Assembly: GCA_001465935.1 (NCBI GenBank)
Contig: LNKV01000041.1
Coordinates: forward strand, 62,001 to 126,000
Length of the DNA: 64,000 bases
DNA from: Clarireedia homoeocarpa
Taxonomy: Eukaryota; Ascomycota; Leotiomycetes; Helotiales; Rutstroemiaceae
Direction of reading: 5' to 3'
Position numbers and translations under genes: made by a program. Shown here one piece after another: positions 10,913 through 23,065 of this stretch. The notes under the pieces were generated by a model. The model was not told the origin of the DNA and did not search any database. It saw only the letters and a list, made by a program, of their open reading frames with translations. Each line of letters begins with the position of its first letter. Position 1 is the first letter of the stretch.

Positions 10913-11923
10913 AGACTCCCCAGACCCTCAAATTTACAAACAGCCTCTTTTTATCACTCATCTGTTACATGATAGACGCCGAGTTCAAGTATATCTCATA
11001 ACTCTCTAAGTTATCTCGTCATTATAATCATGCAGAACACAACACCATTTGATACTTATATTTCACATACTTTTCTCCAAACGCAAACAATCACTTACTT
11101 ACTCACATCCTCTACCACAACGCGACCCTCATTATCCACCAGAAGCACCCGCTTCGCCCACCCACCCTTCCAAGTACCTCCTCCTCCATCTCTACTCCCA
11201 AATCACAACTCCACTCATGTATCTTCACGCCTGCACCTGACTTGCTATGTATGTAGTACCGTACCTCCAGCATGAAAGACCCCCACGAATTCTCCACCCA
11301 ACTTATAATCCTCCACCCACCCATCCATCTATCAATCAGCCTCGTAAATCCACCCCCTCTCTCTACCCCTTTATTCATTAAAGTCATATATATAACCTAC
11401 TTGTAACCACCCGACCCCACCCCAAGCCTCAGCCTCGGCACCACTCCCATTCCCATTTCCTGCACTCGTACTAAAACCCACACACCTACTATCCATCCTC
11501 ACGCTATACACACGTCAACCCGATGTTTATACGTCTCATCTCATCTCGTGTATCTCATTCATCTCGCTCATAACAATAACAATAGCAATAAGTCAAGCCT
11601 ACTTCATATCACATCAAATTCCTGTCCTTCCAAATTCCAACAAAATCACTTCCATTTTCATGTTCATCTTCATTTTCATTCATTTTCCATGTACCCTCCT
11701 CATCTTTCTTCATTCAACTAGGATATAAGTTACATACCCATATCATAAAGACTACTACTACTCATAAGTCACATCACGTATTATACCCAACTTAACAATT
11801 CATCTATCAAAATAATCGAATGTCCGGTATCACCAAAGCATTTCCATCCCCCATTTTTAATGCCTCATCCCTAACCCCTCATCCCGAATCCATAACCCCA
11901 TCCTACCCATCCACCCCGGTCCC
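10913..11923. other. Convergent intergenic region, plus-strand C/T-rich
   Basis: About 1 kb between two convergent genes. The plus strand is strongly pyrimidine-rich (runs of CCACCC, CTCC). Apparent frames here are composition artefacts. It should contain both 3' UTRs and polyadenylation sites, but no single site can be fixed. Confidence 0.4.
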
Positions 11924-14900
11924 CTAAACCACCCCTGTAACCAACCTAATACTCCTCCTTGCCCCCTCCCCCAAAACCATCGCCCTCCCCTCCAACTCCA
12001 ACCCCCTAACCGCCTCCGCAAACTCTCCCGCATCTACCCCAGCCCCGCCACCCATTGAATTCTCCTCCCCCAACTTCCTCACCACCTCCACCCACCTCAC
12101 ACTCCCGCTTCCCCCTCTCCCCACCAACTCACCCAACACCTCCAATACCCTCCCCTTCAAATCCTCCTTCCTTCTCCTCTCTCCCGAGCTTGTCCCCTCC
12201 GTCAACAGACTCATATCAATCAGCCCTGTCCGCGCATCCGTAGCCGCCTGTTTGAGTGCACTTTTAATAAGTCTCACCGCCTCTTTGACATCGCTTTCTT
12301 CCACTGTTTCCGACAGTCGCATCTTGGCGTGTGCTTCGGAGAGACGGATCATGGATTCCAGTTGTCGCGTGGTGGCTGTGATGCGGCGTTCAGCAGAACG
12401 GACGTCTTCGCCGAGTTTGCGCATCGCGACGTATGAGGAGACGAGCTCGGTGGCGGCGGCAGCAGAGATACGGGGTTGGATATGGGCGCGGGCGTAGGAG
12501 ATGTAGGCGGTAAGGAATTCGATGGGCTTTGAGTTGGATGGTTAGTTGATTTTGTGGTTTCAAAAAATGGAAAAGATGGGGGAATAGATAAGGACATACC
12601 AGTATTTCCATTCCGCCTGATGCGCTTTGTGGTTTATCGTCCAGATACATACTAAGCAAATGGCGAGCCAACCTACGATCATTCGCTTCATCCACACGAT
12701 CAAGGATCAAATAGACGAGATCAAACCTAGAGAGGAGAGTAGGTGGGAGATCGATATTCTGCGGCACCGGCAAATTCGGATTATATTTACTACCGATAGG
12801 ATTGGCGGATGCGAGAATACTAGTCCTAGCATTCAGTGTTGTGATGATACCAGCTTTAGCAATCGAGACAGTTTGTTGTTCCATGACTTCGTGCAGGACT
12901 GATCGAGTTGCGTCGGACATCTTGTCGAATTCGTCGATACAGCAGACACCTCCATCGGAGAGGACGAGAGCGCCGGATTCGAGGACGAGTTGTCGGGTTT
13001 CGGGGTCGCGAGTGACATAGGCGGTTAAACCGACTGCTGAGGAACCTTTTCCACTGGTGTATACACCACGAGGTGCAATCTTATGGACATATTGGAGGAT
13101 TTGGGATTTCGCACTAGATGGATCACCACAGAGGAGGATGTTAATATCACCTCTGTACTTGGGACTTCCTCCCTTCTCGAAAGACTTGTTTGTGCCCCCG
13201 AATAATTGAAGAAGAATGCCCTTCTTGATATCATCCATTTCAAAGATACTTGGTGCCAGTGAGCGAGAAAGAAGTTCATAAATGTCCGGACGGGCTGCAG
13301 TCTGTCTGATCTTTTCCTCTTCCTCCTCAGAAACCTTTCGAGTCTCTTCAATGTTGCCAGTCAGCTCATCCGAGATCTCCTGCTCCACCGTCGAAACATC
13401 AATACCCATACGCTTCTTATCGACCTTTTGAATGTGCAGCACATCTATGTAAGTCTTATAGATACTCTTGAGGGTACGTTGACGAGGATTGACACGAACA
13501 GGGCTCGCCTTAAAAATACCAGTAATCTCAACTCGATCACCAGCTTTGCAAAGGTCGACCAATTCATCATAAGCACACATTGAGACAGAGTGTGGTGTTT
13601 GACCAGCAGGCACCGAATCAGGTGTCTCTTGAAGCTTGATGACTTGTTTGTCCATGAAACCAGAACGGTTGTGCACAATTTGCATTGAGTTTGGTGATGC
13701 GCAAACAGGACGAGGACATTCGGTAGGCTCGGCGATCTTGCCACGGTCAATGTCAACCTTGACTGTATGATTGCATACGGAACATTTGAAGAATGCATCT
13801 TTCATGTCGGGGATGATTGGCGTCGTGCGAATGACGAGACCTTTAATGGCAATGATCTTGTCGACGTCAGACGGGTTAAGATCTCTCATGTTGATAGTTT
13901 TGTCTAATCCAAAAGGTCGCACTCTGTATGATCTCTTTTGTACTTCGGCACACAAGTCCACTTCGTTGGAGTCGTCTGCTCTAGGAGTTGCAGCTCCAGT
14001 TTCGCTCCTCTCTGAACTTGGGACCGGAGGGTCTGAGCTCAAAACAGTGTTTCGTTGTGAAGTTTGTCCAGCAGAGCTCTGTGATTGTCTCTGTCTAGCC
14101 ATTCGCTCCTCAGCGATTTCGTACATGACATCCTTGATACCTTGATCCATCAGAGTTACGATATCTTGGGGATAGTCTTGCGCTTGTTGCCAAAGCTTCC
14201 TGGTTGGTGGGTAAGCTTTCAAGTTGCGGAAATCCAGGTTGAGACTCGTAACTCCAAGTGTCAACATATTCTGCATCATCTCCATATACTCCTTGCTATT
14301 AGATTCCTCATCGGCTTGAGTCTCTTCTTCAGTCATTCCATCACCCCACATGCGATACTTCTTGGTGTAATTTCGGAGGAAATCCTTGAACGTGGAAAGT
14401 GTATCGTTGATGGAAACATTGGTACCCCAAATGCAAAGTGTAGAGTTACCTCCCATAGCCTGAGCATCTGAAGTTGTAGGGTCAAGATTCGAAAACGATG
14501 GTGCTTCAGCATCCTCGGGTGGAACATCTCGGAGAATACGACCACTCTCATCCATGAAGATACGTCTTCTTGTACGAGGCGTATTAAGGTTATCGGATGT
14601 GATGTCTCCTCTTCGTGAAATGTTAAGAGCAGATCCAGGTTCTCGCGATCGTGAGCGAACGAAAAGAGCGCTGCTGTCGCTTCGAATGTCGCTTTGGGGA
14701 TTGTTTGCATAGGCTCTGCCAGGAGCGGGACTGGAGCTGGCTGCATATCGAATAGGAGAAGAGTCTGCTCTTGTCAGTACAGTCTTGTAAATCTGCGTAG
14801 AGATACATACCACCAATTCCACCAACACCACTGGCTCTCGGGGTGCGATCACCATCTTCTTGTGTCGATTGGGTGTTTGTCATTTGTCTCAAGGGTGAGC

Positions 14901-15156
14901 TGACATCTCGATTGAAGCGCGCAACATCTGCAGGAGAAGAGCGATAGTTCATAGGTGAGGAAGATGGCATGATGCCTCGTCGAGGAGTACCCTGCGACTG
15001 AGGAGCAGCGCCTTGAGACGAGGCTGCTTCATTTTGAAGTTGGGCGGCAGCTGGATCTGGAGGACTACTGGGTACAGCTTGAGAGTTTCGTGCCGATGTG
15101 CGTCTCGGAGTGGCAGATTGAGAATTGCGTGTGCGACGAGTAGATGGCGACGACAT
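11924..15156 (-). CDS. MCM4: DNA replication licensing factor MCM4
   Basis: AAA+ subunit of the MCM2-7 helicase, loaded at origins in G1 and active in the nucleus. Three exons: 15156-14811, 14764-12600 and 12526-11924, giving 1037 aa. Residues 1-185 are a Ser/Thr/Arg-rich disordered tail with many SP/TP sites, the kinase-regulated region of Mcm4. A C4 zinc finger (CSVC ... CPRPVC) lies near residue 440-465. The AAA+ core has Walker A GDPSSAKSQ near 665, Walker B CCIDEFDKM near 722 and arginine finger SRFDLVY near 795. A winged-helix-like C-terminus follows. Introns are 46 nt (GTATGT..GAGCAG) and 73 nt (GTATGT..CTAACC..AAAG); both restore frame exactly. ACGCGT boxes upstream fit G1/S control. 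Confidence 0.96.
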
Positions 15157-15296
15157 GTTGAGTCTCGTTATGTAGTTTAACGAAGCATCCAAACTTGTGG
15201 TGTGCTTGTGGATATCCCGAAAGTTGAAAACGGGGCAGACAAGATAGTGAAAAAGTAAAGTGGGTATAACGGTTGCTGCAGCGAAAAGTAAATGAA

Positions 15297-15339
15297 ACGC
15301 GTTCGCGTTCTGCAAAGTAAGCATGAAGCACGGACGCGT
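15297..15339. promoter_or_regulatory. Two MCB (ACGCGT) boxes upstream of MCM4
   Basis: Perfect palindromic ACGCGT at 15297-15302 and 15334-15339, about 140 and 180 bp upstream of the MCM4 ATG. A related TTCGCGTT overlaps the first. ACGCGT is the binding site of MBF (Mbp1-Swi6), which drives replication genes at G1/S in yeasts; use here is inferred. Confidence 0.7.
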
Positions 15340-15579
15340 AAAGTGGTTTTTTTTTGCGGAGCAGTACCACAAGAGATGTGGCTGATTCAAGTGGCTGAAT
15401 CAAAGGCCTATCAAGATTACACATTACTGAGAAATGGGAAAGGTGTCTCGGCATGGTCAATCCAAACGCATCTTCGCTTGCTCTGGAATCATGTGAGATA
15501 CCGAAGAGGAAGCGAAGCTCTGTTGAGGGAGGATATGAGTACCCATGTTGTGGTCCCCAATGAAACGACGATCTGGAAA

Positions 15580-15585
15580 ACGCGT
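15580..15585. promoter_or_regulatory. Third MCB (ACGCGT) box upstream of MCM4
   Basis: ACGCGT at about 424 bp upstream of the MCM4 start, also 122 bp past the stop of the neighbouring esterase gene. More distal than the first pair, so less certain. Confidence 0.45.
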
Positions 15586-15706
15586 CTTCTACTTGAAGGT
15601 ATGTATGCCTACTCTATCAAATTCGTCTCTATGGACAATGAAAGGACTATGCGCATCTCCATATCATCCACTTAACGTCATCTCCATATCATTCACTTAA
15701 CGTCAT

Positions 15707-16790
15707 CTACTCATCATCTGCCGGAGCACTCTCTCCTTCATTCTCTCCAGAATTTCCATGCTCAATAACCTCAACCAGCCTCCTTCCCACCAGCTCGCCT
15801 ATGAGTTTATACCCTTCCTCTGTAAAATGCACCCCATCATCCCAAAACATCTCTCGCTGCTCCTCGTCCATCTCGTGATACGGAACATTCGACTTCAGAT
15901 CGTATGTACTCCTATTGCAGTATGCTCGCATTAGCTACTCTTACTTCATTCCAATCTCCGCTATCATCCTCAAACAATAAGTGCAAGGTTCAAATGAATC
16001 ATGTCGGAAATAAATAACATCACTTACACTCCTTTCCATCCTCCTAAGCGGGTAAGAAGCATCTGGTTCAATTCCTCTCTCTCGTCATCGATTCTCTTGG
16101 TCTTTGAGTGGGATTCTGGGACTGTGAGGAGCAGGACATGGGAAGAGTGGTTGGTGGCGATTGTGGTCATCGCTTGGATTGTGGAGTAGATGTCGGATAC
16201 AGCACGTTGGCAAGCAAGGTCGTTGGTACCACCAAGTAAGATTGTATGGGTTATTGGTGGATCAGATGGAACTGTAAAAAGGTCAGTTGGTGGAAGATAA
16301 AGATAACATGCACAAGGCCCAAGGAAGCGATAGGGGAATTCTATGAATCATCTGGAAGTGTAGGGTGTAAGTGTAATGAGCAATTGTCGGGAAGACTAAT
16401 GAATGCGCAGATGTTTACAGAAAGGAAATTATGAGGCAAGCACATGACTTCATGCGCCAAACATCATCAAATCCATCTCGGCCTTTCACCATTTCCAGAT
16501 CCTCAATCTGACCTTCATTGGCGCCCCTTGACATCATCAACCCTAGAACAAGAAGAAAACCGAAACCCACAATGACTCTTCAATCTCTCCATAAATTTCC
16601 CTTCTGGTTCCGTTACCGTATCTGCACTAAGACCATCCGTAATAACCTCGATCTCTCTATCCGGCCACCGTTTCTGCAGCACTTCCTTCATCGTGCCACT
16701 GTATGGCGTGAACTGAAGACCAAAGCACGAGTATCCTTCTGTAAGGGAATCACCCAGACAGAGGATTTTGAGCGGCGTGGAATCCGCCAT
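15707..16790 (-). CDS. SGNH/GDSL-type esterase (Iah1-like)
   Basis: Small serine hydrolase of the GDSL lipase/acylhydrolase family, resembling isoamyl-acetate hydrolysing esterase. Exon 1 (from 16790) has MADSTPLKILCLGDSLTEGY, with the catalytic Ser in GDSLTEG, then DGLSADTVTEPEGKF. A middle block encodes ILLGGTNDLACQ (oxyanion Asn in GGTND) and VLLLTVPESQS. The last exon (15911-15707) holds the catalytic pair DDGVHFTEEGYKLIGELV. The last intron is clear (16027-15912, 116 nt, GTAAGT..AATAG). Splicing between about 16568 and 16275 is not resolved: the first frame meets a stop after KSHC, and the middle block opens after TTTTTACAG. The SGNH blocks I, III and V are all present, so the gene looks intact. 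Confidence 0.82.
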
Positions 16791-17177
16791 CGTTTATGTA
16801 GCTTATGGCTTTTCTCGTGTAAGGAGTGAGCAGCTCGAGGAAAACGTTGTAAGTGTGGAAAATGTTCTTGTTTTGAGATGAGTGAGAAAGAGTAACGTCT
16901 CAACTCTCCAGCCTGCGTCGTTACCTACAGCACGACGGGGACGGGACCAGCATGCGTGGGGCGCGGGATGATTTGTCAGCAACTACTGAGCTGCGGTGTT
17001 TGGTTGGCTATTGCACAGTACGAACGTGTATCAGTACGAAAGGATCGAAAGGATCGTGGAAACAAGAATTGAGTAATTTTGGGAATCAGCTTAGCCAATT
17101 AATCAACAGCCTCGGTAATCCTCCACCATAAATCGACCCTTTTTCCAACGATGCAAAATTATACATATTAATATCCT
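16791..17177. other. Short intergenic region
   Basis: 387 bp between the esterase start and the guanine deaminase stop. No gene or recognised site seen. Confidence 0.4.
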
Positions 17178-18542
17178 TCAATGCTTGATCTGTCTTCCCC
17201 TAACATAAACATCCACAATGTTCCGGTCGTCTCCACTCATTAGAAACTTCTCAAACAAAACCTCCAACGTGTCTTTGTCCTCCACCGCTGTCATCGCTCC
17301 ATTTTTGTGGGTATCGATCAACAAAGCATCGAATTGCTTGCCGACTTCAAAATTCCCGATCTGTTTGTCAAGACAACAGACTTGTGCACCGCCAAGAGTA
17401 GCCAGATAGAAACATTCCGCTAACGATAATCGTTGATCAGCACCCCCCGTGAGAAAATGCTTTGCATTAGAAACAATAAAAGCTTGTCGCATGGCATCCA
17501 AAATGGATGAAGAGAATCCTCCACCACTATCTGTCCCTAATCCAACCTTGATTCCACGCCGCAGAAATTCGCGGATAGGTGCCGCCATGAATCCTCCGCC
17601 AACTGTGGTATTCGATATTGGGCAGTGAGCAACTCCACATTTGAGAGCAGCAAGACGTTCGATCTCATATTCTGTCATGATAGTGCAATGCGCAAGAATT
17701 GAGCGTTCAGATAACAGCTTGAAGCTTTCATAGAGATCGGCCTCATTCTTAAAATCGGGAAATAAGGATAAGGTGGCCGACTTTTCCGATTCCGCTTCGC
17801 AAAAATGAGTTTGGATAGGTAACTCCGGGTGTTCCGATGCGATTTGTCCCAGCCCGGTGAGAAGCTTCGACGAACATGTAATTGCAAATCGGGGCGTTAA
17901 AACGGGACTAACAAGACTAAAGTCTTGGTCGATTTTTCGTACATGTGATATAAAATCTTTAGTGGCTTCGAGTGATGATTCCGCAGAGGCGTCCGTATAA
18001 TAGGGTGGAGAGTTTTGATCCATATTGCACTTTCCCACGAAAGCTCTTTGTCCCTTGCTGAGACAAATGTCGGCAAGAATCTTCGTTGCCTCGCCATGCA
18101 AAGAGCCATAGTATGATGCCGTGGTGATACCTTGCTTGATGAAGCCATCCACGCAGGAATTGTATACTTTCCTTGCATAGGCAGGATCCTCGAATCTAGC
18201 TTCATTCGGAAAAGTTACTTGATCAAGCCATTCCAGGATCTCAAGACCACGACCCAAACCACGCTGAGCCCATTGTGGTGCATGATTGTGGGTGTCGACG
18301 AAGCCGGGTATGATGAATTGTCCCTTCTTGAGATAGCGGATGTTTGGAAGAAAGGCCTGCAGGTTTAATCGGGCAAGAATAATGAAGATCTCGTCCCGGG
18401 CGACTTTGCTCTTATATAACAATATCTTGCCAGATTGTACGATGAGCAGGCCTTGTTCAGCATATTCAACGATGTTGAGGCTGATGGAGTGTATGATAGA
18501 TCCATAAAACAACAACGGAGTATTTAGAATGGAGTTGGGCAT
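17178..18542 (-). CDS. Guanine deaminase
   Basis: Zinc amidohydrolase converting guanine to xanthine and ammonia in purine salvage/catabolism, cytosolic. Single exon of 454 aa from MPNSIL; 56 in-frame upstream codons exist but are not family-like. Metal site: IPGFVDTHNHAPQ near 90-102. Substrate-side blocks: LEILEWLDQVTFPNEARF, then GKCNMDQNSPPYY. Further metal ligands: THFCEAESE and ILAHCTIM with AHCPISN. GLGTDSGGG supplies the catalytic Asp. The second His motif, usually SHISE in animal and bacterial enzymes, reads THFCE here, a modest variant. Length matches the family (about 450-490). The promoter side faces a 1.9-kb repeat-bearing spacer shared with VTC4. Confidence 0.88.
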   Translation of the reverse strand: MPNSILNTPLLFYGSIIHSISLNIVEYAEQGLLIVQSGKILLYKSKVARDEIFIILARLNLQAFLPNIRYLKKGQFIIPGFVDTHNHAPQWAQRGLGRGLEILEWLDQVTFPNEARFEDPAYARKVYNSCVDGFIKQGITTASYYGSLHGEATKILADICLSKGQRAFVGKCNMDQNSPPYYTDASAESSLEATKDFISHVRKIDQDFSLVSPVLTPRFAITCSSKLLTGLGQIASEHPELPIQTHFCEAESEKSATLSLFPDFKNEADLYESFKLLSERSILAHCTIMTEYEIERLAALKCGVAHCPISNTTVGGGFMAAPIREFLRRGIKVGLGTDSGGGFSSSILDAMRQAFIVSNAKHFLTGGADQRLSLAECFYLATLGGAQVCCLDKQIGNFEVGKQFDALLIDTHKNGAMTAVEDKDTLEVLFEKFLMSGDDRNIVDVYVRGRQIKH

Positions 18543-19340
18543 TTTGGGTGTATCAGATGATAGCCAAAAAAAAGTCGTGAGGTGATTTTCAGGCCCGGCC
18601 AAGGTAGCAGTGGTAAAGATAGTGAGTGGTAGTGGGAGGGTATTAATTGAACTTTCAACCAAAAGACCGGAATCGGAGTTGGAACCCGAGAGGTAAGAAC
18701 ACTTGAACACCGGTACTGAGTAGATGCAGCAGAGGGTAGATTGTATGGAGCGAAATTAGGAGGAAGTTGTGTTCACGTTCAAAACGTGGCCACTGCTCCT
18801 ACGAGGTAGATGAACGTAGCAGTAGGTATGGTATAACAGCGTGATGATGGATCTTGATATCCAGTTGTTGACTTCTGCTCGTGGTCTTTTACTCCGAAGA
18901 ATCGAGACCCGAGGGAGAAGGGAGTGGAACCTTTAGGCTTCAAGCATCAGACATCAGGCCGCAATTTCCATGTCTATCAACATCAGACAAAGACCTTGAT
19001 CCTGGGGAATGCTTGGGAGTTATCCAGCTTACAGGCAATATAGGGCTTAGGGCTTGGGAGCGAAAGAAACAGAGCTGCAGCGAATGAATACGAGGAGAAG
19101 AAGGAGAGAAGAAGGAGAAGAGAAGTGGCAGTACTCTAGTTCGAGATGAGATCTAGAATCAAATGGAGGCTGGGGGCCGAGAGGAAGGGTTGCGCGCGAA
19201 AAGCGCTCAATAGAAAGTCCTGGAGTAACCTTGGAGAAAGAAGCACAATCATGTGATATACGGTGATACTGCATACGTATTGATTGGGATTGGGCTGAAG
19301 TGAGAACCATGGGACGGGCATACTACTGCATACGAGCCCG

Positions 19341-19372
19341 GGTCCATTGGTCCATTGGTCCATTGGTCCATT
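19341..19372. repeat. 9-bp tandem repeat (GTCCATTGG)
   Basis: About three and a half near-perfect copies of a 9-bp unit, directly visible. Confidence 0.85.
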
Positions 19373-19590
19373 TGTGAGGTCTAGAGCCGGCACATTCAAA
19401 GTCTTTCAATTGGGTCTTGAGGCTTGAGGTGGCTGATAAGATAAGGAAACGGCTATCCCTCACCACATGTAGCACGAATTCAGCCGAAGTGGGAGTCAAA
19501 GAAGAGAAAACGAAAAGAGTCCTAAAGCAGCAAGGAAGATGAGGAAATGTGGGTGGAGTAATTGTGCGTAAACTGCGCGTAAATAACTTA

Positions 19591-19674
19591 CAGGTAAATA
19601 CACGTAAATACACGTAAATACACGTAAATATACGTAAATACAAGTAAATAAGTAAATACAAGTAAATGCAAGTA
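19591..19674. repeat. 10-bp tandem repeat (CACGTAAATA)
   Basis: About eight copies of a 10-bp unit; three central copies (19601-19630) are perfect and the flanks drift to CAAGTAAATA and AGTAAATA. The unit contains a CACGT core. Confidence 0.85.
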
Positions 19675-20231
19675 ACCCGAGGAATCTGGCCTTGCCCACT
19701 CGTTTATATGCGCTGTGAAAACCTCGGATAAATATAAATTACTTCGTACAGAGTCAGTCCGAGGTCGATACTGAGTAGCTTTTCGATATTTTCAAGTACC
19801 GGCACTTTCGTACTTTTGCAGTAAGGGTCCGCGTCTTACACGTTGTCATGCGATGATTTTTGATTGGCCAATGGAGCCATGTAATATATGTAATAGCGCT
19901 CAATTAGGTAAGTTTTATTCGAGCTTCGCTCTTCGCTCATCGTTTTGTGCAAGCTACCTTCACAAGCACAAACAGCTGCATCCAAGTTTTGCTCTGCGCG
20001 CCCTGCAGTTCTTGTTTTTTTTTCCTTCACCACGCCGGTATAGTGCTGCAACAGCTTCTAGCGAATATCTGATTCGTTACACCACTGCCACACACCGGTC
20101 CTTTCATCAACACAGCTCTCAAGAATTCATTTTACAAGCAAGGTATATCCCTCTCATTGCCCCGCCTCTGTTTCCGCCGTCTCCGCTGTTTCTCTCTGTT
20201 GTCCTTCGTCAACCAGATATCTACTTTGCAA

Positions 20232-20299
20232 GCGTTACTGTTGAAGAAGCGTTACTGTTGAAGAAGCGTTACTGTTGAAGAAGCGTTACTGTTGAAGAA
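20232..20299. repeat. 17-bp tandem repeat in the VTC4 leader region
   Basis: Four copies of a 17-bp unit beginning GCGTTACTG, with starts at 20232, 20249, 20266 and 20283. They are perfect except the last edge. The array lies 144-211 bp upstream of the VTC4 start. Confidence 0.9.
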
Positions 20300-20442
20300 G
20301 CTTTCCTCGAATGCCAATGCAATAGCTCTTTCGTCGGCTGTCAATGCTAATCGTGCAAGATCTCAAGGCCAAATCTCGACATTGGATATCGCAAACCACC
20401 GGCGCCAAAGGGCATTATCAATTCCAACCCGGCGTGATCGTC

Positions 20443-23051
20443 ATGAAGTTCGGTGAACAGCTCCGATCCAGTGTGATCAAGGAGTACCACTGGTACTACA
20501 TCGCCTACGATGAACTGAAAGAAAAACTAAAGACCCCTTACGTCACTCCACCTACCAAAGACAACCCCAATCCGCCGCGAAAAGAATGGACGGAAGAGAA
20601 CGAAGCGGATTTCATTGATTTGATGGAGACCGAGCTCGACAAGGTTCACACAAAGCAAAAGCTGAAAGCAATTGAAATTGGGCGAAGAATCGCGAATGCG
20701 ACTGCAGAGGTGAACGACGTTATCTCTAGGCTAGATTCGAGAGGACCCGAACGTAACGATGGATCGATTGAATCGGATGTCCCAAATGAAGAGGAATTTA
20801 TGCTGTTGGAAGAGGATCTGAGTGATATCATCGCAGACGTGCACGACCTGGCAAAGTTCGTCCAACTGAACTATACTGGATTTCAGAAAATCATTAAAAA
20901 GCACGATGTAGGTTTTGCCGAAGGGATCGAACCTTTTACAAAGCTAACATATTACAGAAACAAACAAAGTGGATGCTGAAACCTGTTTTCGCGACAAGAT
21001 TGAAGGCAAAGCCATTCTTCAAGGATAATTATGATGCTGACATTGTCAAGCTATCAAAGCTTTACGATTTGGTTAGAACTCGGGGCAATCCGGTAAAGGG
21101 AGACAGCTCGGCAGGTGGAAATCAAGCAAGCTTCATTCGGCAAACTACGAAATACTGGGTGCACCCTGATAATATCACCGAATTGAAGCTTATCATCCTT
21201 AAGGTAGAGTCCTGTCACCAAGCGTCAGCATAGGCACTGCTAATCTCTGGTGGTTGTAGCATCTCCCCGTACTTGTTTTCAACGCAAGCAAAGAATTTGA
21301 AGCGAAAGATTCTGCTATCACCTCGATCTACTACGACAACCCGGATACGTGGGAACTCTATGAAGGACGTTTGAAAAAGACTGAAGGCGCAGAGGCTATT
21401 CGTCTACGGTGGTATGGCGACATGGACACGGAAACGATATACGTCGAGCGAAAGACACATCGAGAAGATTGGACAGGAGAGAAGTCGGTAAAAGCTCGAT
21501 TCGGAATGAAGGAGAAAAATGTCAATGCGTATATGAAAGGAGAGCTCCTGCCCGCTGCCATCTTCGAAAAGGCCCGCAAAGAAGCAAAGAAATCTGCCAA
21601 ACAGCTTGACGAAGAAGAAAGACTCGCAAAGGAGGTCCAATATGCCGTCCTGAAGAAGGGTTTTGTTCCCGTCTGCCGATCTTTCTACAATCGTACTGCT
21701 TTCCAGTTACCTGCTGATGCCCGAGTCCGTATCTCTCTGGACACCGAACTCACCATGGTTAGAGAAGATAATCTGGATGGAAGAAGAAGAAGCGGAGATA
21801 ATTGGCGAAGGATGGACATCGGCATTGATTATCCCTTCAGTCAATTGCCACCTGAAGATGTGGAAAGATTCCCTTATGCAGTCTTAGAAGTCAAGTTACA
21901 AACCCAAGCCGGTCAGGAACCTCCTGAGTGGGTACAAGACCTCATTGCCAGCCATCTTGTGGAAGCAGTCCCTAAGTTCTCCAAATTCATTCACGGAACA
22001 GCGACTCTGTTCCCTGACCGCATAAACCTTATACCGTTCTGGATGCCTCAAATGGATGTTGATATCCGAAAACCTGTCAGTCAACACTTTGGTATTCGAC
22101 GACCAGACCTTTCCAACACAAGCTCCACAAGCGACGACGATGACGAGGACTCGGACGATGAAGATGCTCCACTCCATTCTTCTGCACCAACAACAGCCGT
22201 TGGATCAGACGACAACAACCGCCCTCGTGACACAATGGCAGCACGGGGCAATCACTTCGACATCGAAGAAGTCGGCGGCGACCTGCCATTAAATGATGCC
22301 TATCTATACGATTCTGATGAGGAAGAATCGGAAGATAATACAGCATTTGAAGAAGCGCGGCGGATTGGTGGTTTCGTTTACTTTAAAGAAGCCGTTAAGC
22401 ACTATTTCAAAATGACAGAAAATCAGTTCGCGCGAATGTTCCACGCTATCTCTCCTCAGCCCAGAGAAGGCATGGATAGTAACAATGCTACGTTTACCGC
22501 GCTTCGTAGAGGCGGCAAGATTACGAGTAAGAGATTTAAAGCTCCTCCGGGAAAGAAAATTCATGTCCCGGTTAGGGTTGAGCCGAAGGTTTATTTTGCT
22601 GCCGAGAGAACCTTTTTGACTTGGGTAAGTCTTCCTTCTATCCCCTTCCACCTGTCCCTCATTCCTGCCATCTACCCCATTCGAGCCTATCCAACTAACG
22701 GTTTGCCCCCTCTAGCTCGAATTCTCCATCTACATCGGCACCATCGCCGCGACTCTCGTCAATTTCCAGCACAAGCCCAACGCCATCTCCTTCATTTCCG
22801 CGGGTATCTTCTCGCTGATCGCCATCCTCTCCCTGTCATATACCGTCGGCATGTATCTCTGGCGCAGTAGGGGGATCAGATTGAAGATGAATATTAGATA
22901 TTATGACGCTTGGGGGCCATCGATTCTGTGTGCGGTGCTAGCGGTTGGGGTGTTGGTTAATGTAGGATTTGAATTGTATGAAAGGGGTGGGTTTGAAGGG
23001 AAGGTGGGAGAGAAGGCGGGGTGGAAGGGGGCGGATGGGTGGAGTTGGTGA
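20443..23051 (+). CDS. VTC4: Vacuolar transporter chaperone VTC4, polyphosphate polymerase
   Basis: Catalytic subunit of the vacuolar/ER VTC complex, which makes polyphosphate from ATP and moves it into the lumen. Four exons: 20443-20907, 20958-21203, 21260-22624 and 22716-23051, 803 aa; all introns fall between codons. The start is MKFGEQLRSS, since SPX domains begin there. The SPX domain covers about 1-165, with the inositol-pyrophosphate-binding helix ending KIIKKHD at the first splice site. The polymerase tunnel follows: [68 protein letters not shown] and VPKFSKFIHG. An acidic linker (SDDDDEDSDDED) precedes a C-terminal DUF202-type region with three hydrophobic spans. Intact; somewhat longer than yeast Vtc4 because of the linker. 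Confidence 0.96.
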
Positions 23052-23065
23052 GAGTAAATTGGAGT

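Larger units (their letters stand above)
18543..20442. other. Divergent 1.9-kb spacer between guanine deaminase and VTC4
   Basis: No credible gene. It contains three separate short tandem arrays (listed separately) and both divergent promoters. Pyrimidine-rich plus-strand sequence from about 20090 suggests the VTC4 leader. Confidence 0.45.

Noticed and set aside
15292..15675. 127-codon plus-strand frame over the MCM4 promoter
   Set aside because: No family-like sequence; it overlaps the MCB-bearing promoter and reads as chance.
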